64,000 nt of DNA from Flavobacterium hungaricum (GCF_015182285.1 NZ_PRDM01000002.1:744001-808000), one strand, 5' to 3'. Positions 17,924-28,008 are shown, counted from the stretch's first letter. Program-made: numbers and translations. Notes: generated by a model from the sequence alone, not told the origin.

Positions 17924-20900
17924 ATGTCATCAAACAAAAAATACTGGAAAAGTGTTGAAGAGCTAGAAAATAGCTCTATTGTTGAGGCGCTTAGAAATAA
18001 CGAATTCGTTGAAGAAATTCCAACTGATGAGTTTTTAGGTAATGCTGATGCTTTAGCTACATCTGGAACTTCACGTCGTGACTTTTTAAAGTACGTAGGG
18101 TTTAGTACTGCAGCTGTTACTTTAGCTGCCTGCGAAGGTCCTGTTCACAAGTCTATCCCTTATGTATTACAACCAGAACAAATCATTCCTGGTGTTGCAG
18201 ATTATTATGCAACTACAGTATTTGATGGTTTTGATTTTGCTAATCTTTTGGTTAAAACTCGTGAGGGTCGTCCAATTAAAATTGAAAACAATACAATCGC
18301 TGGAGCTAAATTCTCTGCGAACGCTAGAATTCATGCATCTATTTTAGGATTATATGATAGTGGTCGTTTGAAAGAACCTAAAGTTGATGGAAAAGACAGC
18401 AGCTGGTCAGCTGTTGATTTGAAAATCAAATCAAGTTTAGCAGATGCAAAAGCAAAAGGAGAACAAGTGGTATTATTAACTAATACATTGGCTAGTCCTT
18501 CTACAGAAAAATTAATAGCAGAATTCATTGCTAAAAATCCAAATGCTAAGCACGTTGTGTATGATGCAGTTTCTTCATCTGAAGCGTTAGATGCTTTTGA
18601 AGCTGCTTACGGAGAAAGAGCTTTAGTGGATTATGATTTTTCTAAATCTTCTTTAATTGTATCTGTAGGTGCTGATTTCTTAGGAGATTGGCAAGGTGGT
18701 GGATACGATGCTGGATATGCAAAAGGTAGAATTCCTTCTGGGCCTCAAGGTTCAAAAGTAATATCTCGTCATATTCAATTTGAATCAAATATGACTTTAT
18801 CTGGAGCAGGTGCTGATAAGCGTGTTCCAATGACTACAGCAGATCAAAAACAAGCTTTAGTTCAAATATATAACATTGTAGTAGGTGCTTCTGTTCCTGT
18901 AACTTTGGATGCTAAGTTTAAAGACGAAGCTGTAAAAGCTGCTCAACAATTAAAACTTGCTGGTTCAAAAGCAGTTTTAGTATCTGGAATTGAAGATAAA
19001 AATGCTCAATTATTAGTTTTAGCGATCAACCAAGCATTGGCTAGTGAAGCTTTTACTACTGCAGGAGCAAGACAAATTAGAAAAGGTTCTAATGCGGCTG
19101 TTACTCAATTAATAAAAGATTTAAACGCTGGAAGTGTTCATACATTAATTATGAGCGGTGTTAACCCGGTTTATACTTTAGCTGATTCAGCTGCTTTCGT
19201 ATCTGGATTGAAAAAAGTTAAAACTTCTGTTACTTTTGCGTTAAAAGAAGATGAAACAGCTTCTATTTCTACAGTTGCTGCGCCAGCTCCTCATTATTTA
19301 GAGTCTTGGGGTGATGTAGAAATTACAAAAGGAACTTACAGTTTAACACAGCCAACTATTCGTCCTATTTTCAATACAAAACAATTTCAAGATGTTTTAT
19401 TATCATTAAATGGTGCTGCTGGTACTTTTTATGATTATTTAAAAGCTAATTCAGCTGTATTCACAGTAGGATCTTCTTGGAACAAAGTATTACACGACGG
19501 TGTTTTCGTAGTGGGATCAACTGCTTTAGCTGGAGGATCTATTGATGCTGCAAGTGCTGCAAATGCGCTTTCAAAATCTAAATCTACAGGAGAATTTGAA
19601 TTAGTATTGTATACTAAAACAGGTATGGGTGACGGACAACAAGCAAACAATCCTTGGCTGCAAGAGTTTCCAGATCCAATTACAAGAGTTTCTTGGGATA
19701 ATTACGTTACAGTTTCGAATGCTGATGCTAAGAAATTAGGTCTTTCTAATGAAATTGTTGCAAACGGAGGTTTAAATGGTAGCTATGCTACTATTACTAT
19801 CGCTGATGGAACTAAATTGGAAAATGTTCCAGTTATTGTTCAGCCAGGTCAAGCTGTAGGAACTATTGGTTTAGCAGTTGGTTATGGTCGTAAAGCGGCT
19901 TTAAAAGAAGAAATGCAGGTAGGTTTAAACGCTTACGCTTTATATAAAGGTTTCAATGGAGTTCAATCTGTTTCTATAGCGAAAGCTGCAGGAGAGCATG
20001 AGTTTGCTTGTGTTCAAGGTCAGAAAACGTTAATGGGTAGAGGTGATATCATCAAAGAAACTACTTTAAAAGTATTCAATTCTGAGGATGCTGAACATTG
20101 GAACGAAAAACCAATGGTATCTTTAGATCACCAAGAAGTTGAAGCTACAACTGTAGATTTATGGGAATCATTTGATCGTTCAACTGGTCACCACTTCAAC
20201 CTTTCAATCGACTTAAATGCTTGTACAGGATGTGGAGCTTGTGTTATTGCGTGTCACGCAGAAAATAACGTTCCTGTTGTTGGTAAAGCAGAGGTAAGAA
20301 GAAGCCGTGATATGCACTGGCTGCGTATCGACAGATACTATTCTTCTGAAAGTACTTTTGAAGGTGATAACGAAAGAAAAGAAGGAATCGCAGGTTTATC
20401 AAGTTCATTATCTACATTTAATGAAATGGAAAAACCAGGAGATAATCCACAAGTAGCATTCCAGCCGGTAATGTGTCAACACTGTAACCACGCACCATGT
20501 GAAACAGTTTGTCCTGTAGCAGCTACATCTCACGGTCGTCAAGGTCAAAACCATATGGCTTACAACAGATGTGTTGGTACTCGTTACTGTGCAAACAACT
20601 GTCCTTACAAAGTTCGTCGTTTCAACTGGTTCTTGTACAACAAAAACAGTGAATTCGATTATCATATGAATGACGATTTAGGTCGTATGGTATTAAACCC
20701 AGACGTAAACGTTCGTTCTCGTGGTGTTATGGAAAAATGTTCTTTCTGTATCCAAAGTACTCAAGCTGTTATCCTTCAGGCTAAACGTGAAGGCAGAGTA
20801 GTAGCAAAAGATGAGTTTAACAATGCTGTTGCTTGTTCTGCTGCTTGTTCTTCTGGAGCTATGATCTTTGGAGACGTAAATGATAAAGAAAGTGAAGTTG

Positions 20901-20995
20901 CTAAACTTGCTGAAAGCGATAGAGCTTATCACTTATTAGAGCATGTGGGTACAAAACCAAATGTTTTCTATCATGTAAAAGTTAGAAATACTTAG
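17924..20995 (+). CDS. actB: Alternative complex III subunit B, molybdopterin-oxidoreductase-like with Fe-S domain
   Basis: 1023 residues. A twin-arginine motif SRRDFLK (50-56) precedes a hydrophobic stretch ending in LAAC (Cys70, possible lipidation site), so export by Tat is likely. Residues about 75-740 resemble molybdopterin oxidoreductases. The C-terminal part, from Cys767 to about 985, holds four Cys clusters (CTGCGACVIAC, CQHCNHAPCETVC, CVGTRYCANNC, CSFCIQ with CSAAC), as in the three [4Fe-4S] plus one [3Fe-4S] arrangement of ActB. In this family the molybdopterin-like domain lacks the cofactor. Role: electron wire between the quinol site in ActC and the hemes of ActA. Confidence 0.95.
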   Translation: MSSNKKYWKSVEELENSSIVEALRNNEFVEEIPTDEFLGNADALATSGTSRRDFLKYVGFSTAAVTLAACEGPVHKSIPYVLQPEQIIPGVADYYATTVFDGFDFANLLVKTREGRPIKIENNTIAGAKFSANARIHASILGLYDSGRLKEPKVDGKDSSWSAVDLKIKSSLADAKAKGEQVVLLTNTLASPSTEKLIAEFIAKNPNAKHVVYDAVSSSEALDAFEAAYGERALVDYDFSKSSLIVSVGADFLGDWQGGGYDAGYAKGRIPSGPQGSKVISRHIQFESNMTLSGAGADKRVPMTTADQKQALVQIYNIVVGASVPVTLDAKFKDEAVKAAQQLKLAGSKAVLVSGIEDKNAQLLVLAINQALASEAFTTAGARQIRKGSNAAVTQLIKDLNAGSVHTLIMSGVNPVYTLADSAAFVSGLKKVKTSVTFALKEDETASISTVAAPAPHYLESWGDVEITKGTYSLTQPTIRPIFNTKQFQDVLLSLNGAAGTFYDYLKANSAVFTVGSSWNKVLHDGVFVVGSTALAGGSIDAASAANALSKSKSTGEFELVLYTKTGMGDGQQANNPWLQEFPDPITRVSWDNYVTVSNADAKKLGLSNEIVANGGLNGSYATITIADGTKLENVPVIVQPGQAVGTIGLAVGYGRKAALKEEMQVGLNAYALYKGFNGVQSVSIAKAAGEHEFACVQGQKTLMGRGDIIKETTLKVFNSEDAEHWNEKPMVSLDHQEVEATTVDLWESFDRSTGHHFNLSIDLNACTGCGACVIACHAENNVPVVGKAEVRRSRDMHWLRIDRYYSSESTFEGDNERKEGIAGLSSSLSTFNEMEKPGDNPQVAFQPVMCQHCNHAPCETVCPVAATSHGRQGQNHMAYNRCVGTRYCANNCPYKVRRFNWFLYNKNSEFDYHMNDDLGRMVLNPDVNVRSRGVMEKCSFCIQSTQAVILQAKREGRVVAKDEFNNAVACSAACSSGAMIFGDVNDKESEVAKLAESDRAYHLLEHVGTKPNVFYHVKVRNT

Positions 20996-21029
20996 AAAAA
21001 TTATTAATTAAGAAACAATATAAAGGATT

Positions 21030-22430
21030 ATGTCGTCTCATTACGAAGCACCCATTAGAAAACCTTTAGTTATAGGTGATAAAACTTATCACGATGTAAC
21101 TGTAGATGTGGCAGCGCCTGTTGAAGGACCTGCAAATAAACAATGGTGGATTGTATTTACAATCGCATTAGTAGCCTTCCTTTGGGGGTTAGGTTGTATA
21201 ATTTACACCGTATCTACCGGTATCGGAACATGGGGATTAAATAAAACAGTTGGTTGGGCTTGGGATATCACTAACTTCGTTTGGTGGGTAGGTATTGGTC
21301 ACGCCGGAACATTAATTTCTGCCGTATTATTACTTTTCCGTCAGCGTTGGAGAATGGCTATTAACCGTTCTGCGGAAGCTATGACCATTTTCTCTGTAGT
21401 ACAAGCGGGTTTATTTCCAATTATTCACATGGGTCGTCCATGGTTAGCATACTGGGTATTACCTATTCCAAATCAATTTGGATCTTTATGGGTAAACTTT
21501 AACTCACCATTGCTTTGGGACGTATTCGCGATTTCTACTTATCTTTCAGTATCATTGGTTTTCTGGTGGACTGGTTTATTACCTGACTTTGCAATGCTTC
21601 GTGATAGAGCTATAACTCCATTTAACAAAAGAGTTTATTCTATCTTAAGTTTTGGATGGAGTGGTAGAGCAAAAGACTGGCAGCGATTTGAAGAGGTATC
21701 TTTAGTATTAGCTGGTTTAGCTACTCCTCTTGTACTTTCTGTACACACAATTGTATCTATGGACTTTGCAACTTCTGTAATTCCAGGATGGCATACAACA
21801 ATTTTCCCTCCATACTTCGTTGCTGGAGCGGTATTCTCAGGATTTGCGATGGTAAATACATTGTTGATCGTTATGAGAAAAGTTTCTAATCTTGAAGCAT
21901 ACATTACATTACAACATATTGAGTTAATGAATATCATTATCATGATCACTGGATCTATTGTTGGTGTAGCTTACATCACTGAGTTATTCGTAGCTTGGTA
22001 TTCTGGTGTAGAGTATGAGCAGTATGCATTCTTAAATAGAGCAACAGGACCTTACTGGTGGGCTTACTGGTCTATGATGACTTGTAACGTGTTCTCTCCA
22101 CAGTTTATGTGGTTCAAAAAATTAAGAACTAGTATTATGTTCTCATTTATCATTTCGATTGTGGTAAACATCGGTATGTGGTTTGAAAGATTCGTAATTA
22201 TTGTTACTTCTTTACATAGAGATTACCTTCCATCTTCTTGGACAATGTTCTCACCAACATTTGTTGATATTGGAATTTTCATCGGAACAATTGGTTTCTT
22301 CTTCGTATTGTTTTTATTGTATTCAAGAACTTTCCCTGTAATTGCTCAGGCAGAGGTTAAAACAATTTTGAAAGGAACAGGAGATAATTACATTAGAGAA
22401 AGAGCAAATAAAGATTCACATCATGAGTAA
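21030..22430 (+). CDS. actC: Alternative complex III subunit C, NrfD/PsrC-like quinol-binding membrane protein
   Basis: 466 residues with about ten membrane segments and long Trp-rich loops, as in the NrfD/PsrC family. The N-terminal 45 residues are cytoplasmic-looking. Conserved patches include WWVGIGHAGTLISAVL and PIIHMGRPWLAYWV, where the His, Asp/Arg and Trp residues of the family lie near the menaquinol site. In ACIII this subunit oxidises menaquinol and is thought to carry a proton path. The stop codon overlaps the start of actD by 8 nt, indicating translational coupling. Confidence 0.94.
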   Translation: MSSHYEAPIRKPLVIGDKTYHDVTVDVAAPVEGPANKQWWIVFTIALVAFLWGLGCIIYTVSTGIGTWGLNKTVGWAWDITNFVWWVGIGHAGTLISAVLLLFRQRWRMAINRSAEAMTIFSVVQAGLFPIIHMGRPWLAYWVLPIPNQFGSLWVNFNSPLLWDVFAISTYLSVSLVFWWTGLLPDFAMLRDRAITPFNKRVYSILSFGWSGRAKDWQRFEEVSLVLAGLATPLVLSVHTIVSMDFATSVIPGWHTTIFPPYFVAGAVFSGFAMVNTLLIVMRKVSNLEAYITLQHIELMNIIIMITGSIVGVAYITELFVAWYSGVEYEQYAFLNRATGPYWWAYWSMMTCNVFSPQFMWFKKLRTSIMFSFIISIVVNIGMWFERFVIIVTSLHRDYLPSSWTMFSPTFVDIGIFIGTIGFFFVLFLLYSRTFPVIAQAEVKTILKGTGDNYIRERANKDSHHE

Positions 22431-22947
22431 TAAAGTTATATACGCCATTTATAATGACGATGACATTTTGATGGATGCAGTAAAGAAAACTAGAGCTGCA
22501 CATCATCATATTGAAGAGGTTTTTACTCCATTCCCAGTTCACGGATTGGATAAAGCTATGGGATTAGCGCCAACTAGATTAGCAATATGTGCTTTCTTAT
22601 ATGGATGTGTGGGTATCTCTGTTGCTACGACAATGATGAGTTACATCATGATTCACGACTGGCCTCAAGATATTGGCGGTAAACCAAGCTTCAGTTTCAT
22701 TCAGAATATGCCTTCTTTTGTGCCGATTATGTTTGAAATGACAGTATTTTTTGCAGCTCACTTAATGGTAATTACTTTCTATATGAGAAGTAGATTATGG
22801 CCTTTTAAAGAAGCAGAAAATCCAGATGTAAGAACAACTGATGATCACTTCTTAATGGAAGTTGCGGTAAATGATAACGAAGCAGAGTTAGTTTCTTTCT
22901 TTGAAGGAACAGGAGCTGTTGAAGTTAAAGTAATAGAAAAGAATTAA
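22423..22947 (+). CDS. actD: Alternative complex III subunit D (DUF3341)
   Basis: 174 residues with a soluble N-terminus (about 1-60), two membrane segments (about 62-85 and 105-128) and an acidic C-terminal tail. This matches DUF3341, the ActD subunit, which packs against ActC and has no cofactor. The reading frame overlaps actC by 8 nt (ATGAGTAATAA) and is followed after 8 nt by actE, so the three are made together. Confidence 0.92.
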   Translation: MSNKVIYAIYNDDDILMDAVKKTRAAHHHIEEVFTPFPVHGLDKAMGLAPTRLAICAFLYGCVGISVATTMMSYIMIHDWPQDIGGKPSFSFIQNMPSFVPIMFEMTVFFAAHLMVITFYMRSRLWPFKEAENPDVRTTDDHFLMEVAVNDNEAELVSFFEGTGAVEVKVIEKN

Positions 22948-22955
22948 TTGTAGCT

Positions 22956-23501
22956 ATGAAAAGGATATATAAAATAACACTTTTAGTTGGTATAACTATT
23001 TTAGTTTCATCTTGCCACAATAATTCGGCGCCAAACTATCAGTATTTTCCAAATATGTATGAATCTGTGGCTTATGAGCCTTATACAGAAGCAAAAATAT
23101 TTAAAGGAGGAAAAGAGGGACAGCTTCCTGTTGCAGGAACTATCAATAGAGGTTTTGAACCTTATGAGTATGAAAATTCAACTGCAGGTTACGAATTGGC
23201 AAAAGCTAATTTAAAATCTCCTTTGGATTCTATCGAAAGAAATTCTGGAAAAGGAAAAGAACTTTTCGAAATTTACTGTATTAGCTGCCATGGTGCTACT
23301 GGTAACGGTAAAGGTAAATTGGTTGAAAGAGAAAAATTTCTTGGAGTACCTAGCTATAAAGACAGAGAAATCACTGAAGGAAGTATCTTTCACGTTGAGA
23401 CTTATGGTTTAAATGCAATGGGTTCACATGCAAATCAATTAAGTGCTCACGAACGTTGGTTGGTTGCTGACTATGTTCTGAAACTAAAAAGCCAATTATA
23501 A
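22956..23501 (+). CDS. actE: Alternative complex III subunit E, lipid-anchored monoheme cytochrome c
   Basis: 181 residues. The lipobox LVSSC gives a lipidated Cys20. A single heme site CISCH lies at 108-112, and MGSHANQLS near residue 155 could supply the axial Met. ActE is the mobile or anchored monoheme subunit of ACIII, which can carry electrons from ActA toward the oxidase. It sits in the operon 8 nt after actD, and the next gene follows after 27 nt. Confidence 0.94.
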   Translation: MKRIYKITLLVGITILVSSCHNNSAPNYQYFPNMYESVAYEPYTEAKIFKGGKEGQLPVAGTINRGFEPYEYENSTAGYELAKANLKSPLDSIERNSGKGKELFEIYCISCHGATGNGKGKLVEREKFLGVPSYKDREITEGSIFHVETYGLNAMGSHANQLSAHERWLVADYVLKLKSQL

Positions 23502-23528
23502 TTGTTGAACAAACTGATCGTAATAGAT

Positions 23529-24926
23529 ATGTATACATTTTCAAGTAAATTAAAAACTTTTTCTATCATCTTAATGGCCGTTGGGTTATTAGGAATTGGG
23601 TATGGTTTTTTAAGTGCACCAAAAGATATTCAAGAAGTTGAAAAAATACTAGCTGCAGACGCACATGGTTCGCATGGTGCTGCACATGAAGAAAAAGCGG
23701 AGGCATCTCATAAAGAAGCAGGTCATCACGAAGCTGCGGCTGAAGCTTCACATGATTCACACAAAGGTGGTGAACACGAAAAGGTTTCTGGTGCAGATGA
23801 GCATGAAAAACATTTAGAGCATGTATTGCACCAATTGCAAAATAAGCCTTGGTCGGCGGTATATGTTGCTTGTATTTTCTTCTTGCTGCTTTCTATGGGA
23901 GTTTTAGCATTTTATGCTATCCAACAAGTAGCTCAGGCTGGATGGTCTCCAGTTTTATTTAGAGTAATGCAAGGTATAACAGCTTACTTACCTGTGGGGT
24001 CTGTTATCTTTTTTGTACTTTTAGTTTTATGCGGTTTACACTTTAATCATATTTTTGTTTGGTTGGCAGAAGGTGTTACCGATCCTAAACATCCAAATTA
24101 TGATGCAATCATTGCTGGTAAACACGGATATTTAAACTTTCCTTTTTGGATCGTTAGAGCTGCTATCTTTTTATTAGGATGGAACTTATACCGTCATTTT
24201 TCTAGAAAAAACTGTTTAGCTCAAGATGAAGCTAATGATGATTTAAACTATAAAAAGAATTTCAAACAATCAGCAGGATTTTTAGTATTCTTTATTGTTT
24301 CTGAGTCTATTATGTCTTGGGACTGGATTATGTCTTTTGATCCTCACTGGTTTAGTACTTTGTTTGCATGGTATGTATTTGCTTCTTTCTTTGTAAGTGG
24401 AATTACAACAATTGCTTTAGTAACAATTTACCTTAAATCTAAAGGTTATTTAGAATATGTGAATACTAGTCACATTCATGATTTAGCTAAATTTATGTTT
24501 GGTATTAGTGTTTTCTGGACTTACTTATGGTTTTCTCAATTTATGTTGATCTGGTATGCTAATATTCCTGAAGAGGTAACTTATTTTGTTACTAGAATTC
24601 AGTTATATAATTTACCATTCTTCGGAGCTGTAGTTATGAACTTTGTTTTCCCATTATTAATCTTAATTAATACAGATTTCAAACGTCTTAATTGGGTAGT
24701 AGTAATGGCTGGTATTGTAATTTTATTAGGTCATTATGTAGATTTCTTTAATATGATTATGCCTGCTACGGTTGGAGATAAATGGTTTATTGGAGTTCCT
24801 GAAATTGCATCTATTCTTTTCTTCTTAGGTTTATTTATATTTGCCGTGTTTACAGCACTTACTAAAGCTCCTCTGTTAGCAAAAAGAAATCCTTTCATTG
24901 AAGAGAGTAAACATTTTCATTATTAA
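23529..24926 (+). CDS. actF: Alternative complex III subunit F, NrfD-like membrane protein with His-rich loop
   Basis: 465 residues from the ATG at 23529. A TTG frame opens at 23502 directly after the actE stop, but the nine added residues are polar and unneeded. There are about ten membrane segments. Between the first and second lies a loop (about 43-105) very rich in His, Ala, Glu and Lys, followed by NKPWSAVYVACIFF. ActF is the second large membrane subunit of ACIII, related to ActC and proposed to help in proton movement. The His-rich loop is on the outer or inner face and might bind metal; that is inference. Confidence 0.93.
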   Translation: MYTFSSKLKTFSIILMAVGLLGIGYGFLSAPKDIQEVEKILAADAHGSHGAAHEEKAEASHKEAGHHEAAAEASHDSHKGGEHEKVSGADEHEKHLEHVLHQLQNKPWSAVYVACIFFLLLSMGVLAFYAIQQVAQAGWSPVLFRVMQGITAYLPVGSVIFFVLLVLCGLHFNHIFVWLAEGVTDPKHPNYDAIIAGKHGYLNFPFWIVRAAIFLLGWNLYRHFSRKNCLAQDEANDDLNYKKNFKQSAGFLVFFIVSESIMSWDWIMSFDPHWFSTLFAWYVFASFFVSGITTIALVTIYLKSKGYLEYVNTSHIHDLAKFMFGISVFWTYLWFSQFMLIWYANIPEEVTYFVTRIQLYNLPFFGAVVMNFVFPLLILINTDFKRLNWVVVMAGIVILLGHYVDFFNMIMPATVGDKWFIGVPEIASILFFLGLFIFAVFTALTKAPLLAKRNPFIEESKHFHY

Positions 24927-24945
24927 TATTTAAAGAAGTAAACAG

Positions 24946-26136
24946 ATGACAAGTTTGTTGGTAATTATAGTTTTAGTTTTATTAGCAATTGCATTGTGGC
25001 AATTGACGAAGATATTTGATCTTACGCAGGTAGGAGCATCTTCGGACGATTCACAAGTTGCATCAGATAATGATAATAATGTTCAGGGATATGTTATGTT
25101 TGGCTTTTTGGCTTTCATATATATATTTACAATTTACGGTTTACTAAAATGGGGTGGTTTAGCACTTCATACTCCAGCTTCTGAGCATGGACTTTTGGTA
25201 GACAACTTAATGAATATTACTTGGGTTTTAATTTTTATTGTTCAGTTTATCACACAAGGTTTATTATATTGGTTTTCATTTAAAAATAGAGGACATAAAG
25301 ATAGAAAAGCGTTATTTTTTGCTGATAGTAATAAATTAGAAGCAATCTGGAGTATTATTCCTTCTGTTGTTTTGGCTTGTTTAATTCTTTACGGATTGTA
25401 TGCTTGGAATAACATTATGTTTGTTGACAAGGATGAGGATGTAATCGAAATTGAATTATATGCACAGCAATTTAAATGGACAGCTAGATACGCTGGTGCT
25501 GATAATACTTTAGGAAAAGCTAACGTAAGATTAATCGAAGGTGTCAATACTTTAGGTGTTGATATGTCAGATAAAAACTCTCAAGACGATATTGTAGTTT
25601 CTGAATTGCACATTCCTAAAGGAAAAAAAGTACACTTCAAAATGCGTTCTCAAGACGTTTTGCACTCTGCTTATTTTCCTCATTTTAGAGCACAGATGAA
25701 CTGTGTTCCAGGTATGGTAACGGAGTTTGCTTTTGTTCCAACTTACACTACTGCTGAGTATAGAGAATTACCATTTATGGTTGAAAAAGTTGCACATATC
25801 AACAAACTAAGAGCAGAAAAAAGTGCTGAGTTAGTTGCTAAAGGCGGTACAGCTTTAGATCCGTATACATTTGATTATTTATTATTATGTAATAAAATCT
25901 GTGGAGCTTCACACTACAATATGCAAATGAAAGTAGTTGTTGATAGTCCAGAAGATTACAAAAAATGGTTAAGCGAAAAAACTACTTTAGCTCAAGATAT
26001 TAAAGCGGCTGCGGCTGCTGAAAAACCAGCTGAAGGAGCTGCACCAACTGCAGACTCTGCTGCAAAAGTAATCGATACTGTAAAAGCAGTAGTGGATACT
26101 GTAAAAGCAGCTGTAGCTAAAGTTGCGATGAAATAA
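24946..26136 (+). CDS. coxB: Cytochrome c oxidase subunit II (CuA)
   Basis: 396 residues with an N-terminal hydrophobic anchor (1-20), two or three further membrane segments (about 48-68, 85-107, 130-150) and a cupredoxin domain (about 160-335). CuA ligands: H in VLHSAYF, and C315-x3-C319-x3-H323-x2-M326 in CNKICGASHYNM. The usual Glu between the two Cys is Lys317 here. A C-terminal tail of about 45 residues is Ala/Lys-rich with a repeated DTVKA segment. No fused cytochrome c is present, so electrons must come directly from ACIII hemes. Operon position after actF supports an ACIII-oxidase supercomplex. Confidence 0.95.
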   Translation: MTSLLVIIVLVLLAIALWQLTKIFDLTQVGASSDDSQVASDNDNNVQGYVMFGFLAFIYIFTIYGLLKWGGLALHTPASEHGLLVDNLMNITWVLIFIVQFITQGLLYWFSFKNRGHKDRKALFFADSNKLEAIWSIIPSVVLACLILYGLYAWNNIMFVDKDEDVIEIELYAQQFKWTARYAGADNTLGKANVRLIEGVNTLGVDMSDKNSQDDIVVSELHIPKGKKVHFKMRSQDVLHSAYFPHFRAQMNCVPGMVTEFAFVPTYTTAEYRELPFMVEKVAHINKLRAEKSAELVAKGGTALDPYTFDYLLLCNKICGASHYNMQMKVVVDSPEDYKKWLSEKTTLAQDIKAAAAAEKPAEGAAPTADSAAKVIDTVKAVVDTVKAAVAKVAMK

Positions 26137-26165
26137 TTAATTTAGAAAATTTAAAGTACACATAT

Positions 26166-27968
26166 ATGTCAGCAGAAGCGCACGATCACGATCACGGACA
26201 CGATCACGAGCACGAACATCATCATAAAGACACGTTTATTACTAAATATATTTTTAGTATAGACCACAAAATGATTGCTAAACAATACTTGATTACTGGT
26301 ATTATTATGGGAATCATTGGTATTGCGATGTCTTTATTATTTAGAATGCAGTTAGCGTGGCCGGAAGAGTCTTTCAAGATATTTAATGTTTTATTAGGAG
26401 ATAAATTTGCACCTGATGGTGTAATGGCAAACGATATTTATCTGGCTTTAGTTACAATTCACGGTACTATCATGGTATTCTTTGTACTAACGGCTGGTTT
26501 AAGTGGAACTTTTAGTAACTTACTTATTCCACTTCAAATTGGAGCGAGAGATATGGCTTCTGGATTTATGAATATGATTTCATACTGGTTGTTTTTCTTA
26601 TCAGCTGTAATAATGTTATGTTCTTTATTTGTTGAAGCAGGTCCTGCTTCTGCTGGATGGACAATTTATCCTCCATTAAGTGCTTTGCCTCAAGCGATCC
26701 CTGGATCTGGTACAGGTATGACTTTATGGTTAGTATCTATGGCAATATTCATCGCATCATCTTTGATGGGATCTTTAAATTATATTGTTACAGTTCTTAA
26801 CTTAAGAACAAAAGGAATGTCTATGACTAGACTTCCTCTTACAATCTGGACTTTCTTTGTAACAGCTATTATTGGTGTTATTTCGTTCCCAGTTTTATTA
26901 TCTGCAGCTTTATTATTGATCTTTGATAGAAGTTTTGGTACTTCATTCTTCTTATCTGATATCTATATTGCTGGAGAAGTTTTACACTACCAAGGAGGTT
27001 CTCCTGTATTGTTCGAGCACTTATTCTGGTTTTTAGGTCACCCTGAGGTTTACATCGTAATCTTACCAGCGATGGGTCTTGTTTCTGAAATTATGGCTAC
27101 AAACTCTCGTAAACCAATCTTTGGATATAGAGCGATGATTATGTCAGTTCTTGCAATTGCATTCTTGTCAACTATCGTTTGGGGTCACCACATGTTTATT
27201 TCAGGAATGAATCCATTCTTAGGTTCTGTATTTACATTTACAACTTTATTGATTGCGATTCCATCTGCTGTAAAGGCATTTAACTGGATCACAACTTTAT
27301 GGAAAGGTAACTTACAGTTTAACCCAGCTATGTTGTTCTCTATCGGAATGGTTTCTACTTTCATCACTGGAGGTTTAACAGGGATCATTTTAGGAGATAG
27401 TACTTTAGATATTAACGTTCACGATACTTATTTTGTAATTGCTCACTTTCACTTAGTAATGGGTATCTCTGCACTTTATGGAATGTTTGCTGGTATCTAC
27501 CACTGGTTCCCTAAAATGTACGGAAGAATGTTGAATAAAAACTTAGGTTATATTCACTTCTGGATTACAGCGGTTTGTGCTTATGGAGTTTTCTTCCCAA
27601 TGCACTTCATCGGATTAGCAGGTTTACCAAGACGTTATTATACAAACACGAACTTCCCATTATTTGATGATTTACAAAATGTGAATGTTTTAATTACAAC
27701 ATTCGCTCTTGTAGGAGGTGCATTCCAATTAGTATTCTTATACAACTTCTTTAGCAGTATTTTCTACGGTAAAAAAGCAGTTCAGAATCCTTGGAGATCT
27801 ACAACTCTAGAATGGACTACACCAGTAGAACATATTCATGGAAACTGGCCAGGTGAAATTCCTCACGTATATCGTTGGCCGTATGACTATAGTAACCCAA
27901 ATCATGATGTAGATTTTGTTCCTCAAAATGTACCAATGAAAGAAGGTGAAGAAGTTTTACACCACTAA
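26166..27968 (+). CDS. coxA: Cytochrome c oxidase subunit I
   Basis: 600 residues with about 12 membrane segments. Binuclear-centre motifs are visible: GHPEVY (H291, Y295), the CuB histidines in WGHH (about 341-342), and the heme ligands in HDTYFVIAHFH (H419 region, H427 and H429). The first 22 residues are a His/Asp-rich tail (HDHDHGHDHEHEHHH). The subunit holds heme a, the heme a3-CuB site and reduces oxygen to water. It is the last gene of the operon, followed by a terminator; subunits III and IV are encoded at 58858-60844. Confidence 0.97.
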   Translation: MSAEAHDHDHGHDHEHEHHHKDTFITKYIFSIDHKMIAKQYLITGIIMGIIGIAMSLLFRMQLAWPEESFKIFNVLLGDKFAPDGVMANDIYLALVTIHGTIMVFFVLTAGLSGTFSNLLIPLQIGARDMASGFMNMISYWLFFLSAVIMLCSLFVEAGPASAGWTIYPPLSALPQAIPGSGTGMTLWLVSMAIFIASSLMGSLNYIVTVLNLRTKGMSMTRLPLTIWTFFVTAIIGVISFPVLLSAALLLIFDRSFGTSFFLSDIYIAGEVLHYQGGSPVLFEHLFWFLGHPEVYIVILPAMGLVSEIMATNSRKPIFGYRAMIMSVLAIAFLSTIVWGHHMFISGMNPFLGSVFTFTTLLIAIPSAVKAFNWITTLWKGNLQFNPAMLFSIGMVSTFITGGLTGIILGDSTLDINVHDTYFVIAHFHLVMGISALYGMFAGIYHWFPKMYGRMLNKNLGYIHFWITAVCAYGVFFPMHFIGLAGLPRRYYTNTNFPLFDDLQNVNVLITTFALVGGAFQLVFLYNFFSSIFYGKKAVQNPWRSTTLEWTTPVEHIHGNWPGEIPHVYRWPYDYSNPNHDVDFVPQNVPMKEGEEVLHH

Positions 27969-27979
27969 AATAATATTAC

Positions 27980-28008
27980 AAAGACCATCTGAAAAGATGG
28001 TCTTTTTT
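27980..28008 (+). terminator. Terminator of the actABCDEF-coxBA operon
   Basis: AAAGACCATCT-GAAA-AGATGGTCTTTTTT, 11-bp stem, shortly after the coxA stop. Confidence 0.92.
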
